DNA of 64,000 nt from JAHECE01 sp963780675 (GTDB lineage Bacteria > Actinomycetota > Actinomycetes > Actinomycetales > JAHECE01), in assembly GCA_963780675.1 (NCBI GenBank), contig CAWACR010000008.1, forward strand, positions 241,037 through 305,036, written 5' to 3'. This document shows positions 24,199 through 33,616 of this stretch, in pieces (within the stretch, counting starts at the first letter, position 1; every line of letters begins with the position of its first letter). The notes below the pieces were generated by a model, which was given only the letters and a program-made list of their open reading frames with translations, did not search any database and was not told where the DNA came from. The translations under genes were made by a program, and so were the position numbers.

Positions 24199-24957
24199 AT
24201 GGCCACAGCGGGATCCCACGAACGGATGGACGTCCAGCGCCTCACGCGGGCCGATGGATCGCCGATGCGTGTTCTCGTGGTCGACGACGAGCCCAACCTC
24301 TGCGAGCTGCTCGCCACCGTCCTGCGCTACGAGGGCTGGCAGGTCGAGACAGCGCTCAACGGCCAGTCGGCACTGCGGATCGCGCGCACCCTGGACCCCG
24401 ACGTCGTGGTCCTCGACATGATGATGCCGGACCTCGACGGACTCGCGGTCCTGCGCCGGCTCCGCGCGCACAACGCCCTCGTCCCGGTGCTGTTCCTGAC
24501 GGCGAAGGACGCCGTCGAGGACCGCGTCGCAGGCCTCACCGCGGGCGGAGACGACTACGTCACCAAGCCGTTCAGCCTCGAGGAAGTCGTGGCCCGGCTG
24601 CGGGCCCTGATGCGCCGCTCGGGCGCCGTCGCCGAGCGTCCCGACGCCCGCATCACGGTGGGCGACCTCCTCATGGACGAGGACAGCCACGAGGTCTGGC
24701 GCGCGGACGAGCCCATCCACCTCACCGCTACGGAGTTCGAGCTGCTGCGCTACCTCATGCGGAACCCGCGCCGGGTCCTGTCCAAGGCCCAGATCCTCGA
24801 CCGCGTATGGCAGTACGACTTCGGCGGTCAGGCCAACATCGTCGAGCTGTACATCTCCTACCTGCGCCGCAAGATCGACGCCGGTCGCGAACCGATGATC
24901 CACACCCTCCGCGGCGCGGGCTACCTGCTCAAGCCCGCGGCGAGCGCGGACGCGTGA
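24199..24957 (+). CDS. OmpR-family response regulator
   Basis: 252 residues. Receiver domain about 23-138 with acidic pair DDE (29-31), phospho-acceptor D73 (VVVLDMMMPDLDG), and conserved Lys (YVTKPFSLEE). Winged-helix DNA-binding domain about 150-245 (LTATEFELLRYLMRNPRRVLS, KAQILDRVW, IVELYISYLRRKID, IHTLRGAGYLL). The next gene is its sensor kinase, overlapping by 4 bp. The start could instead be the internal ATG at 24265 (MRVLVVDDEP), because the first 22 residues precede the domain. Similar to TcrA/PrrA/MprA-type regulators; exact orthology uncertain. Confidence 0.92.
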   Translation: MATAGSHERMDVQRLTRADGSPMRVLVVDDEPNLCELLATVLRYEGWQVETALNGQSALRIARTLDPDVVVLDMMMPDLDGLAVLRRLRAHNALVPVLFLTAKDAVEDRVAGLTAGGDDYVTKPFSLEEVVARLRALMRRSGAVAERPDARITVGDLLMDEDSHEVWRADEPIHLTATEFELLRYLMRNPRRVLSKAQILDRVWQYDFGGQANIVELYISYLRRKIDAGREPMIHTLRGAGYLLKPAASADA

Positions 24958-26606
24958 CCTCCCCCGAGGCCCGCTCCCCGCGGGCGGCGCCCGGCCGCGC
25001 GCCGTGGACGTTGCGCCGTCGCCTCGTGGCGACGGTCCTCGCGCTCCTGCTCGGCACGGCGGCCGTCCTCGCGCTGACGTCGACCCTTGCGCTGCACGCG
25101 TCGCTCGTCTCGCAGCTCGACGACCAGCTCAGGGCGGCCAGCAGCCGGGGGGAGGAGGCCCCCCGCGACGGCGACGCCGACGACGACGCCCACGCCCTCC
25201 GCGACGTCGCCCCCGGGGGCGACGGGTCGACGTCGGGCAGCGCGGCCACGGGCAGCGCGAAGCCGCCGCCCTTCCTCGACGTCCCGGGTCAGCGGACCGG
25301 CACCCTCGGGATGCTCGTCGTCGACGGCACGGTGGCCTACGCCGGCTATCTCGACGACGACGCCGTGGCCCAGGAGCTCGACGCCGCGCAGCGGGAGGTG
25401 CTCCGCGCGGTCCCGGCGGACGGCGTCGCTCGCACGGTGGATGTCCCGGGGCTCGGTGCCTACAGGGTGGTGGCCACGACCCTGCCCTCCGGCGAGGTTC
25501 TCGTGACGGGACTGTCCATGGCGGAGGTGCAGGCCACGGAGGCGGCGTTCCTCGCGGTCGAGGCGGTGGTCGTCGCCGGCGCGCTGCTCGTCTCCGGACT
25601 GGTCGCCGCATACGTCGTGCGCCGCTCCCTGCGACCGCTCGACAGGATGGCGGCCACCGCGACCCGGGTCTCGGAGATGCCGCTGCACAGCGGAGAGGTC
25701 AGGATCGCCGAGCGGGTCGACGCCGAGGACACCGATCCCCGGACCGAGATCGGGCAGGTCGGCGCCGCACTCAACCGGATGCTGGGGCACGTGGAGAGCG
25801 CGCTCGCCGCGCGCCACGCCTCCGAGACCCAGGTCCGCCAGTTCGTCGCCGACGCCTCGCACGAGCTGCGGACACCCCTCGCCTCGATCCGGGGGTACGC
25901 CGAGCTCGTGCGTCGCAGCCCGGACGACGTGCCCGAGTCCACCCTTCGCTCCCTCGGCCGCGTGGAGTCCGAGGCGATCCGGATGAGCGCGCTGGTCGAG
26001 GACCTCCTCCTGCTCGCGAGGCTCGACGCCGGCCGCCCTCTCGCCCGCGAGGAGGTCGACGTCGCGGCCCTCGCCGTCGACGCCCTCATGGATGCCCACG
26101 CTGCGGGGCCGGACCACCGCTGGCACCTGGACGTGCCCGAGGAGGGCGCCGTCGTCGTCGGCGACGGCGCACGGCTGCACCAGGTCCTGGCGAATCTGCT
26201 GGGCAACGCGCGGGTCCACACACCGCCCGGCACCACGGTCGACCTGCGGGTACACCCCGAGGGCGACGGGGTCCGCATCGAGGTGCACGACGACGGGCCG
26301 GGCATCCCCGCGGGTCTGGCCCCCGTGCTCTTCCAGAGGTTCACGCGGGGGGACGCGGCCCGGAACCGCTCCAGCGGTTCGAGCGGCCTGGGTCTGGCGA
26401 TCGCCGAGGCTGTGGTCAGCGCCCACCACGGGCGGATCGACGTGCACAGCGAGCGCGGCTCGACGACGTTCACGGCCTGGCTCCCGAGCGCGCCTCCCCT
26501 GCCGCACGAAGGAGCCCACGCGGCTCCGCTCGCGGTGGACGCCGAACCGGACGCGTCCGAGGAGGCGGCACCACTCAACCCCAGCCCCACCCCCCGGGCG
26601 AGGTGA
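24954..26606 (+). CDS. Sensor histidine kinase
   Basis: 550 residues from a GTG overlapping the response regulator stop. Topology: transmembrane helix about 20-45 (LVATVLALLLGTAAVLALTS), extracytoplasmic sensor of about 150 residues with an acidic linker, second helix about 195-222 (VEAVVVAGALLVSGLVAAYVV), HAMP, then HisKA (ASHELRTPLASIRGYAELVRR, phospho-acceptor His) and HATPase_c (LANLLGNARVHTP, N box; DDGPGIP; GSSGLGLAIAEAVV). The C-terminal 50 residues are a low-complexity tail. Signals and target genes are not visible. Confidence 0.93.
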   Translation: MTSPEARSPRAAPGRAPWTLRRRLVATVLALLLGTAAVLALTSTLALHASLVSQLDDQLRAASSRGEEAPRDGDADDDAHALRDVAPGGDGSTSGSAATGSAKPPPFLDVPGQRTGTLGMLVVDGTVAYAGYLDDDAVAQELDAAQREVLRAVPADGVARTVDVPGLGAYRVVATTLPSGEVLVTGLSMAEVQATEAAFLAVEAVVVAGALLVSGLVAAYVVRRSLRPLDRMAATATRVSEMPLHSGEVRIAERVDAEDTDPRTEIGQVGAALNRMLGHVESALAARHASETQVRQFVADASHELRTPLASIRGYAELVRRSPDDVPESTLRSLGRVESEAIRMSALVEDLLLLARLDAGRPLAREEVDVAALAVDALMDAHAAGPDHRWHLDVPEEGAVVVGDGARLHQVLANLLGNARVHTPPGTTVDLRVHPEGDGVRIEVHDDGPGIPAGLAPVLFQRFTRGDAARNRSSGSSGLGLAIAEAVVSAHHGRIDVHSERGSTTFTAWLPSAPPLPHEGAHAAPLAVDAEPDASEEAAPLNPSPTPRAR

Positions 26607-26618
26607 CCTCAGAGGGCA

Positions 26619-26645
26619 GCGTGGGCTCGCCTCGCCCGCCCACGC
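26619..26645. terminator. Hairpin between the kinase gene and crgA
   Basis: GCGTGGGC and GCCCACGC-type arms enclose a C-rich loop between the convergent kinase and crgA genes. Modest stem, no clear T-tract. Confidence 0.4.
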
Positions 26646-26669
26646 GGACCGCCTGATGGTCGCCGCGCC

Positions 26670-26915
26670 CTACCGCCAGTTCATCGTCATGCCGAAACCG
26701 CCGAGGATGAGCCCGAACCCGATGGCCAGGTTCCAGGCCCCGATGCCCGGGATCGGGTATGCCGACTGTGAGATGTAGGTCACGACGACCCACGCGAGCC
26801 CCACGACCATGAGGGTGAGCATCGTCGGCACCCACCAGGTCGGATTCGGCTTGGGTGCGCTCTCGGTCGGCGGCGGGACGTACGCCGGCTTCTTGCGTCG
26901 GCGGGACTCGGGCAC
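26670..26915 (-). CDS. crgA: Cell division protein CrgA
   Basis: 81 residues: basic N-terminus (MPESRRRKKPAYVPPPT), then two transmembrane helices (WWVPTMLTLMVVGLAWVVVTY; NLAIGFGLILGGFGMTM) with the conserved PIPGIGAWN turn between them. CrgA is an actinobacterial divisome protein that helps place FtsZ and peptidoglycan synthases. Transcribed away from the DUF881 gene. Complete and of usual length. Confidence 0.95.
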   Translation of the reverse strand: MPESRRRKKPAYVPPPTESAPKPNPTWWVPTMLTLMVVGLAWVVVTYISQSAYPIPGIGAWNLAIGFGLILGGFGMTMNWR

Positions 26916-27074
26916 GTGTCCGTCTCCTCGGGTTGGGCGTCGCGTGGGCGGCGCCTCGGGGGCCGGGGGTCCGGTGGGAATGCCAGTCGGGGCGCTCGTG
27001 ATTTAGCGTAGGAGACAGTACCGGCGGTGGGCCCGATTGACGGGTCCGGCCGGTCCGTCCGAGTCGGAGGCTTC

Positions 27075-27932
27075 GTGACGCAGGACCCGCACAGCGACGG
27101 GAGCGGCGACGCCGCGCCGTCGGGCACCCCTGCCCCGTCGCGGTCCGGGATCCGGCGGTTCCTGACGCACCGCTCCCTCTCCATCGGCGTGGTGGCCGTC
27201 ATCGCCGGGGTCCTCTTCGCGACGAACGCCGCCCTCTTCCGGACGAAGGACGATCGCCACGCCGAGAACATCCGTGAGCTCGTCGCCGAGGAAGGTGCTC
27301 GGCTGGAGGACGCGACCACCGAGGTCGAGGCGCTCCGCGCGGAGGTGCAGGGCCTCGTGGACCGGGCCGCGGGCGCGCCGCCGGGCGACGTCGGAACCCC
27401 GGTGGGGATCGCGGTGGCCGCCGGTCGTCTGCCGGTGACCGGGCCGGGGGTCGTCGTGAAGCTCTGGGACGCCCCCGCATCGACGGCGCCGGAGCAGGCG
27501 CGTCCGGACGACCTCCTGGTGCACCAGCAGGACGTCGAGGCGGTCGTGAACGCCCTGTGGGCGGGCGGCGCCGAGGCGATGACCATCCAGGGTCAACGCG
27601 TGACGTCCGAGACCGCTGTCCGCTGCGTCGGCAACGTCCTCCTGCTGCACGGAGCGACGTACTCCCCGCCCTACGAGATCGCGGCTATCGGTGACACGAG
27701 GGACCTGCTCGGCTCGCTCTACCGCTCCCCGGGGGTCGAGATCTACCTGGAGTACGTCGACGCCGTGGGCCTGGGCTGGTCCGTGGCACAGAAGGTCGCC
27801 CTCGAGATGCCGGCAGCGGAGACGACCTCCGCGATGCAGTACGCGACGGTTCCTGACGAGGCCCTCCTGGAGGTCCTGCTGGCGAGTGGTTCGGACCGGG
27901 ACGGGACAGAGGACGGCCGGGGGACCGGGTGA
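27075..27932 (+). CDS. DUF881 family membrane-anchored protein
   Basis: 285 residues. I start at the GTG at 27075 because GGAGG lies 6 bases upstream; a frame 16 codons longer exists. A transmembrane helix at about residues 38-55 (SIGVVAVIAGVLFATNAALF) is followed by a coiled coil (ENIRELVAEEGARLEDATTEVEALRAEV). The DUF881 fold comes next, with GPGVVVKLWDAP, DDLLVHQQDVEAVVNALWAGGAEAMTIQGQRV and EIAAIGD. It is extracytoplasmic. Found next to crgA in many actinobacteria, but its role is not established. Confidence 0.9.
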   Translation: MTQDPHSDGSGDAAPSGTPAPSRSGIRRFLTHRSLSIGVVAVIAGVLFATNAALFRTKDDRHAENIRELVAEEGARLEDATTEVEALRAEVQGLVDRAAGAPPGDVGTPVGIAVAAGRLPVTGPGVVVKLWDAPASTAPEQARPDDLLVHQQDVEAVVNALWAGGAEAMTIQGQRVTSETAVRCVGNVLLLHGATYSPPYEIAAIGDTRDLLGSLYRSPGVEIYLEYVDAVGLGWSVAQKVALEMPAAETTSAMQYATVPDEALLEVLLASGSDRDGTEDGRGTG

Positions 27933-28002
27933 GCAACGGATGGCTGTTCCCCGCGGTCGCCCCGCACCTTCGCTTCAACCAGCAGACCGTCGAGGAGACG
28001 AC

Positions 28003-28647
28003 ATGAGCGCTCATGCGCCGGACGGGCACACGTCGATCCTGGTGATCGACAACTACGACAGCTTCGTCTACACCATCGTGGGCTATCTCCAGCAGCTCGG
28101 CGCCGTGACGACGGTGGTCCGCAACGACGCCGTCCCGGAGTCCGTCGCGGACTTCGACGGCGTCCTCGTCTCACCCGGTCCGGGAACACCGAAGGAGGCG
28201 GGGTCGAGCCTGGAGGTCATCGAGACCTGCGCGGCCGAAGGGCTGCCGATGCTCGGCGTGTGCCTGGGCCACCAGGCGCTCGGCGAGGTGTTCGGCGGCG
28301 TCGTGACGCATGCACCCGAGCTCATGCACGGCAAGACGAGCCTGGTGGAGCACTCGGGGCGCGGCGTCTTCGCCTCGCTCCCGTCGCCCTTCACCGCGAC
28401 GCGCTACCACTCCCTGGCGGTCGTCGCCGACTCCGTCCCCGACGAACTCATCGTCACGGCGCGCACCGCGAACGGCATCGTCATGGGCCTCGAGCACCGC
28501 GACCTGCCGTTGCACGGCGTGCAGTTCCACCCGGAGTCGGTCCTGACCGAGGGGGGACACCGCCTGCTCGCCAACTGGCTGGCGATCTGCGGGGACGCCG
28601 GCGCCGTCGAACGCTCGCACGGCCTCGCGCCGCTCGTGCGGCGCTAG
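28003..28647 (+). CDS. Glutamine amidotransferase, anthranilate/aminodeoxychorismate synthase component II
   Basis: 214 residues of class I glutamine amidotransferase: IDNYDSFVYTIVGYL at the start, the nucleophile elbow GVCLGHQALGE, and HPES (catalytic His/Glu) near the end. It supplies ammonia from glutamine to the chorismate-using partner, PabB (folate) or TrpE (tryptophan). The partner is not in the window. The position between the DUF881 gene and pknB is the conserved pabA/trpG site of actinobacteria. It cannot be assigned to one pathway from sequence. Confidence 0.92.
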   Translation: MSAHAPDGHTSILVIDNYDSFVYTIVGYLQQLGAVTTVVRNDAVPESVADFDGVLVSPGPGTPKEAGSSLEVIETCAAEGLPMLGVCLGHQALGEVFGGVVTHAPELMHGKTSLVEHSGRGVFASLPSPFTATRYHSLAVVADSVPDELIVTARTANGIVMGLEHRDLPLHGVQFHPESVLTEGGHRLLANWLAICGDAGAVERSHGLAPLVRR

Positions 28648-28692
28648 CCGGCCATCAGATCGGCACGCTCCCGCCCCACGCCCCCTGTATCG

Positions 28693-28732
28693 CTGAGGTC
28701 GAGCCCTCTCGTTCGTGAGGGCTCGACCTCAG
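28693..28732. terminator. Perfect bidirectional terminator hairpin
   Basis: CTGAGGTCGAGCCCTC pairs with GAGGGCTCGACCTCAG around TCGTTCGT. Between the convergent amidotransferase and pknB genes. A similar but partial version (GAGGTCGAGCGCTCTCGTTC) lies near 37940. Confidence 0.85.
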
Positions 28733-28747
28733 TGGGGGGTGGGGAGG

Positions 28748-30526
28748 CTAAGGGGCCGGCGTGACTGTGGTGGGCTCCACGGTCGGCTCCACGGTCGGAA
28801 CCACCGTCGGCTCGACCGTCGGAGCGGCCTGGGCGATGACGAGTGTGACCGTCGCATCGATCGGGATCGATCCGCTGCGGTCCTGGTCGATCACCGTGCC
28901 GGGGGTGGCGTCGGAGTCCTCGTAGACGATCCGGCTGGTCACCTTGAGGCTCGCCAGCGCCGCCTGGGCGTCGGTCTCGGGCTGTCCGGTGAGGTCGGGG
29001 ACCGTGACGTTGCCCGTGCCCAGGACCAGGGTGATCGCGGTGTTCGGTGCGACCGAGTTGCCGGCCGGCGGGTCCGTCCGCACGGCGACGTCCTGGGCGA
29101 CACCGGCTGCGTCCTCGGTGGTGGTGAGGATCTCGCCGGTCAGGCCCTCGTCTGCGAGGATCTGCCGCGCTCGCGCCTGCGTCAGTCCCTCGACGTCGGG
29201 AATCACGACGGCGGCCGGTCCGGCGGAGAAGTAGACGGTCACCACGCTCCCCGGCTCGGCCTCGTCGTTCGGCTCCCACCGGATCGCCAGGCCCTCGTCG
29301 ACGGTCTCCGAAGCCTCGGTCTGGGCCGACATCTCGAGCTCGACCTCGGCCAGGGCAGCCCGCGCCTCGGCCTCGTTCATGTCGGTGAGGACGGGCACGG
29401 GGACCGTCTCCGGGCCGGACGGCTCTTGGCCGCTCGTCGCGAGGTAGATGATGCCTGCTATCGCCGCGACGCCCAGGAGCACCAGGAACCACACGAGGCC
29501 CTTGCGGCTCTTGGGCTTGTCCTCCTCGGGCTGCGGTGTCGGCGCCGTCGGGGCCGGACCCGCGGGCGGGATCACGCGAGTGCCGCCCGGGACCGCGCTC
29601 ATCACGGCCGTGGCGGCTGACGTCGTTGCCACGCCGGCGGCCGCTACCGCGGCGGCGCCGACGGCCGTCCCGCGCGCCGCGGCCTCGAGGTCCGCACGGA
29701 ACTCGGCGGCGGTCTGGTAGCGGACGTTGCGGTCCTTGGCCAGGGCCTTGGCGGTCACCTGGTCGAGGGCAGCGGGCACGTCCGCGGCCACCGAGCTGGG
29801 CGAGGGAGGAGCCTCGCTGACGTGCTGGTAGGCGACGGCGACCGGGGAGTCCCCGAGGAACGGGGGCCGGCCGGTGAGGAGCTCGAAGAGCAGGCAACCG
29901 GTCGAGTACAGGTCCGAACGGGCGTCCACGATCTCGCCGCGCGCTTGCTCCGGCGACAGGTACTGCGCCGTCCCCACGACGGCGTGCGTCGCCGTCATCG
30001 TCGCGGCCGAGTCGGCCATCGCCCGGGCGATGCCGAAGTCCATCACCTTGATGGCGCCCTTGGTGGTGAGCATGACGTTCCCGGGCTTGATGTCCCGGTG
30101 GACGATGCCGGCGTGGTGGGAGTACTCGAGGGCGCCGAGCACCCCGGACACGATCTCCACGGCCTCGTCGATCGGCACAGCGGAGCCGTCCTTGAGCAGC
30201 TCGCGGACCGTGTGGCCTTCGACGTACTCCATCACGATGAACGGGATGTGCGTGACGCCACCGGTGGGTGTGGTGACGAGGTCCTCACCGCTGTCGTAGA
30301 CGGCGACGATGGACGGGTGGTTGAGGGCGGCGGCCGACTGCGCCTCGCGGCGGAAGCGGGCCAGGAAGGTGGGATCGCGGGCCAGGTCGGACCGCAGCAC
30401 CTTGATGGCGACGGTGCGGTGCAGCCGGGTGTCCAGGCCGATGTGGACCTCGGCCATCCCCCCGCGACCGATGAGCTCGCCGACCTCGTACCGCCCGCTC
30501 AGCAGGCGCGGCATACCTTCTACCAC
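28748..30526 (-). CDS. pknB: Serine/threonine protein kinase PknB with PASTA repeats
   Basis: 592 residues. Kinase domain about 12-285: Gly loop IGRGGMAEV (19-27), K42 (VAIK), catalytic D145 (HRDIKPGN), DFG 163-165, activation loop TMTATHAVVGTAQYLSPEQ. A Pro-rich juxtamembrane stretch, a transmembrane helix (343-364), then extracytoplasmic PASTA repeats, each with a PDVxG/DLTGQ-type signature, and a Val/Pro/Thr tail. PASTA domains sense peptidoglycan or lipid II; the kinase controls envelope synthesis and division. The GTG start overlaps the pknA stop by a few bases. Confidence 0.95.
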   Translation of the reverse strand: MVEGMPRLLSGRYEVGELIGRGGMAEVHIGLDTRLHRTVAIKVLRSDLARDPTFLARFRREAQSAAALNHPSIVAVYDSGEDLVTTPTGGVTHIPFIVMEYVEGHTVRELLKDGSAVPIDEAVEIVSGVLGALEYSHHAGIVHRDIKPGNVMLTTKGAIKVMDFGIARAMADSAATMTATHAVVGTAQYLSPEQARGEIVDARSDLYSTGCLLFELLTGRPPFLGDSPVAVAYQHVSEAPPSPSSVAADVPAALDQVTAKALAKDRNVRYQTAAEFRADLEAAARGTAVGAAAVAAAGVATTSAATAVMSAVPGGTRVIPPAGPAPTAPTPQPEEDKPKSRKGLVWFLVLLGVAAIAGIIYLATSGQEPSGPETVPVPVLTDMNEAEARAALAEVELEMSAQTEASETVDEGLAIRWEPNDEAEPGSVVTVYFSAGPAAVVIPDVEGLTQARARQILADEGLTGEILTTTEDAAGVAQDVAVRTDPPAGNSVAPNTAITLVLGTGNVTVPDLTGQPETDAQAALASLKVTSRIVYEDSDATPGTVIDQDRSGSIPIDATVTLVIAQAAPTVEPTVVPTVEPTVEPTTVTPAP

Positions 30527-32157
30527 GAGCCGACCTCACTCTGTATCGGGTGCGGCAGGTCGCTTCCCACCGCACGTTCCCCATGATCCGGTGACGCCGC
30601 GCCGGCGGTCGTCACCCGCCCCACCAGAGATCCGCCGACGGGGGCACTGTCCACGGACCACGCCAGCCTAGCGGCGGCCAGGAGGAGCACCGTCGCGATC
30701 GTGACCGCGACGACCACGCCCAGCCACAGCCACGGCATCGACCGGCGGGCCAGCCGGTGGGCCGACCGTCGCCGGCTCCGCGGAGGTGCGGCGTGCCCGC
30801 GGGAGCGGGGGCGAGGTGCGGTCCCGACCGGCGCCGAGGCTCCGAGGGGGAGGGCGGTCACGGGGTGCCACCGCGGCTCGACGTCCTCCTCCTCGAAGCC
30901 CAGCGGCTCCTCGGCGGCCTGGTCCGCGATGCCGACGCCGAGGTCGACGTCGGCCTGGACCGCTCGGCTCTCTGCCGCAAGGCCCTCGGCCGCTGGGCTC
31001 TCGGAAGCTGGGCTCTCGGCAGTTGGGCTCGGGGCGGGACGGCGCGCGCCGGCCGGAGCCGGCTCCGGCATGACCCACCCGTCGTCGAGGGGGCCGGGCG
31101 GGACGGGACGGGACGCGAGCGGACGGACGGACCGTTCGCGCTCGTCGGAAAAGGCCTCGACGTCGAACGGCTCCGTGTCCAGCGAGGCGACGTCGGGCAG
31201 GAGACCCCAGAGGGCGACGGCCTGGTCGAGCCGGGCGCCGTCGTCGTCGGCGTGGGCGCCGGAGGTGATGCCGGGGCTGTCCTGGTCGAACGGCCGGGCG
31301 AGCTCGAGCTCCGCCGTGATCCGGTCGAGGCTCCGCGCGAGCGAGGCTGCCGAGCGGGGACGGCGCTCCGGATCCTTCTCGAGCATGCGGAGCACGACGG
31401 TCCGCACCGGTTCGGGCACGGAGTCGGGTAGCGGGGGGACGGGCTTGTTGACGTGCGCGTACGCGATGTCGACGACGCTGGGCCCGGTGAAGGGACGGCG
31501 GCCCGCGAGGGCCTCGTAGGCGACGACGCCGAGCCCGTAGATGTCGCTCGAGGGCGTGGCCGCGCGCCCGAGGGCCTGCTCCGGCGCGAGGTACTGCGCG
31601 GTGCCCATCACGGTCCCGGCTGTGGCCGCCTCGGCGCCGTCCTTCACCTGGGAGATCCCGAAGTCCGTGATCTTCACGCGGCCGTCCGGGGTGAGCAGGA
31701 TGTTGGACGGCTTGACGTCGCGGTGGACGACGCCGGACACATGGGCCGCGTGGAGGGCGCGCGCGGTCTGCGCGAGGATGGGGAGGAGGGCCTCGGGGGC
31801 GAGGGTGCGCTCGCGGACGAGGAGCTCCGACAGCGTCTCCCCCGGGACGAGCTCCATGATCAGGTAGCCCGAGCCGGCCTGCTCGCCGTAGTCGTAGAGC
31901 GCCGCGATGTTCGGGTGCGTCAGCGGGGCGGACGCGCGGGCCTCGGCACGCAGGCGCGCCAGGAAGCGGTCGTCCCCGGCCAGCTCCTCCCGCAGGAGCT
32001 TCGTCGCCACGCTGCGGTCGAGGGAGAGGTCCCTGGAGAGCCACACCTCGCCCATGCCGCCGACGGCGATGCGACGTCGCAGCTCGTACCGGCCGCCCAG
32101 GCGCATGCCCCGCGTGGGCCGCAGCGGCTCGTCCCCCCATCCCGCGGCGTGGCTCAC
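30520..32157 (-). CDS. pknA: Serine/threonine protein kinase PknA
   Basis: 545 residues from a GTG that overlaps the pbpA stop (GTGA). Kinase domain about 20-290: VGGMGEV (32-38), K53 (VATKLL), D147 (HRDVKPSN), DFG, APE (YLAPEQ). A long acidic, Pro/Ala-rich juxtamembrane segment with a repeated ES-rich stretch (AESPASESPAAEGLAAESRA) leads to a transmembrane helix (MPWLWLGVVVAVTIATVLLL) and a short tail. It lacks PASTA repeats, as usual for PknA. Operon: pstP-rodA-pbpA-pknA-pknB. Confidence 0.94.
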   Translation of the reverse strand: MSHAAGWGDEPLRPTRGMRLGGRYELRRRIAVGGMGEVWLSRDLSLDRSVATKLLREELAGDDRFLARLRAEARASAPLTHPNIAALYDYGEQAGSGYLIMELVPGETLSELLVRERTLAPEALLPILAQTARALHAAHVSGVVHRDVKPSNILLTPDGRVKITDFGISQVKDGAEAATAGTVMGTAQYLAPEQALGRAATPSSDIYGLGVVAYEALAGRRPFTGPSVVDIAYAHVNKPVPPLPDSVPEPVRTVVLRMLEKDPERRPRSAASLARSLDRITAELELARPFDQDSPGITSGAHADDDGARLDQAVALWGLLPDVASLDTEPFDVEAFSDERERSVRPLASRPVPPGPLDDGWVMPEPAPAGARRPAPSPTAESPASESPAAEGLAAESRAVQADVDLGVGIADQAAEEPLGFEEEDVEPRWHPVTALPLGASAPVGTAPRPRSRGHAAPPRSRRRSAHRLARRSMPWLWLGVVVAVTIATVLLLAAARLAWSVDSAPVGGSLVGRVTTAGAASPDHGERAVGSDLPHPIQSEVGSW

Positions 32158-33616
32158 TGCGCCAGCACCGCCTCCATGATCGCCTTCGCGATCGGGGCGG
32201 CGACGCGCGAGCCGGTGGCGTCGTTGCCCAGGGTCCCGCCGTTCTCGACGACAACGGCGACGGCCACCTGCGGGTCGTTCGCGGGTGCGAACGCCGTGAA
32301 CCAGGCGTGCGGGGGGCTGCCCTCGGCGGTCTGCGCCGTGCCGGTCTTGCCCGCCACCTGCACGCCGGGGATCTGGGCCCGGTAGCCGGTGCCGTTCTCC
32401 ACGACGTTGATCATCATGTCGCGCAGCTCGGCGGCGTTCGCCTCGGTCATCGGTGTGGAGAAGACGGACGGCTCGGTCTGGTCGAGGACCTCGAGGTTCG
32501 GGTCCCCGCGTGGTCGCCGTGAGGTACGGGCGCATGAGGACGCCGCCGTTCGCGACGCCGGCCGAGACCATCGCCATCTGGATCGGGTGTCGCCCGCACG
32601 TCGAACTGGCCGATGGCCGACATCGCCGTCTGGGCTGCGTCGGGATCGGCCGGGAAGATGCTGGGGGTGACGACGAGCGGGATCTCGAGGTCCTGGCCCC
32701 AGCCGAACGCCTCCGCCTGGGCGCGCAGCGCGTCGTCGCCGATCTCGACGCCGAGGATGGCGAACGGTGTGTTGCAGGAGACCTGGAGGGCGTACTCGAG
32801 CGTGACGGTCACGCCGTCGCCGCACCGCTCGCCGCCGGGGTTCCCGAGCGTGGCCGAGCTGCCGGGCAGCTGGTAGGCGTCCGGGGCCGGCACCTGGGTC
32901 TCGGCCGTGTACTCGCCGGTCGGCGAGCAGCGCGGCGGTGGTGACCAGCTTGAAGGTCGAGCCCGGCGGGTAGAGCGTGCCGGCGATCGCCCGGTTGTCG
33001 AGCGGCCGGTTCGGGTCCGCCTCCAGGGCCGCGAAGGCGTCGGCGACGGCGGCCGTGTCGTGGCCGGACAGCAGGTTCGGGTCGAACGACGGCGTGGAGT
33101 ACCAGCGCCAGGATCGCGCCGGTCCGTCGGGTCGAGCGCGACGGCGGCGCCGATCTGGTCGCCGAAGCGCGTCCGAGGGCGGCCTGCTGGGCGGCCGGGT
33201 CGATGGTGAGCTCGACCGAGCCACCCTGGGGCTGGCTGCCGGTGAAGAGCGCCTGGATCCGCTCGAGCAGGAGCGAGCTCGACGTGCCGTTCAGGACGGC
33301 GTTCTCGGCGCGCTCCATCCCGGTGATGCCGTTGACGAGGGAGAAGTAGCCGGTCACCGGGGCCATCGCGGCACCCAAGGGGTAGGTGCGCAGGTAGCTG
33401 AAGGCGTCGTCGACGGGGGTCGAGGATCGCGATCGACTCGCCGGCCATCACGATCGGCCCGCGCTCGCGGCCGTACTCGCGGTACAGCGCGCGGACGTTC
33501 CGGCCGTCGTCGTTCAGGGATCCGGCCCGGACGTACTGAACCGCGGTGGCGCTCACCATGAGGGCCAGGCTCATGATCATCACGACGACGAAGATGCGGC
33601 GCAGCGGTGCGTTCAC
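32154..33616 (-). pseudogene. pbpA: Penicillin-binding protein PbpA (class B transpeptidase); coding sequence complete but read through at least seven frame changes
   Basis: Starts at a GTG overlapping the rodA stop (VNAPLRRIFVVVMIMSLALM, signal anchor). Pieces in order: start to AILDP; MAPVTGYFSLVNGITGME; FGDQIGAAVALDP; STPSFDPNLLSGHD to PPGSTFKLVTTAALL (active Ser, SxxK); EYTAETQ to VSCNTPFAIL (SxN) and TAMSAIGQFDVRATP; MVSAGVANGGVLMRPYLTA; DPNLEVL to QVAGKTGTAQ (KTGT) and AIMEAVLAQ. Nothing is missing. Shifts lie near 33415, 33180, 33130, 33110, 32920, 32590 and 32515, several in G or C runs. Such complete conservation with alternating frames points to base-calling indels in a normally essential elongation-type transpeptidase. 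It pairs with RodA. Confidence 0.85.
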
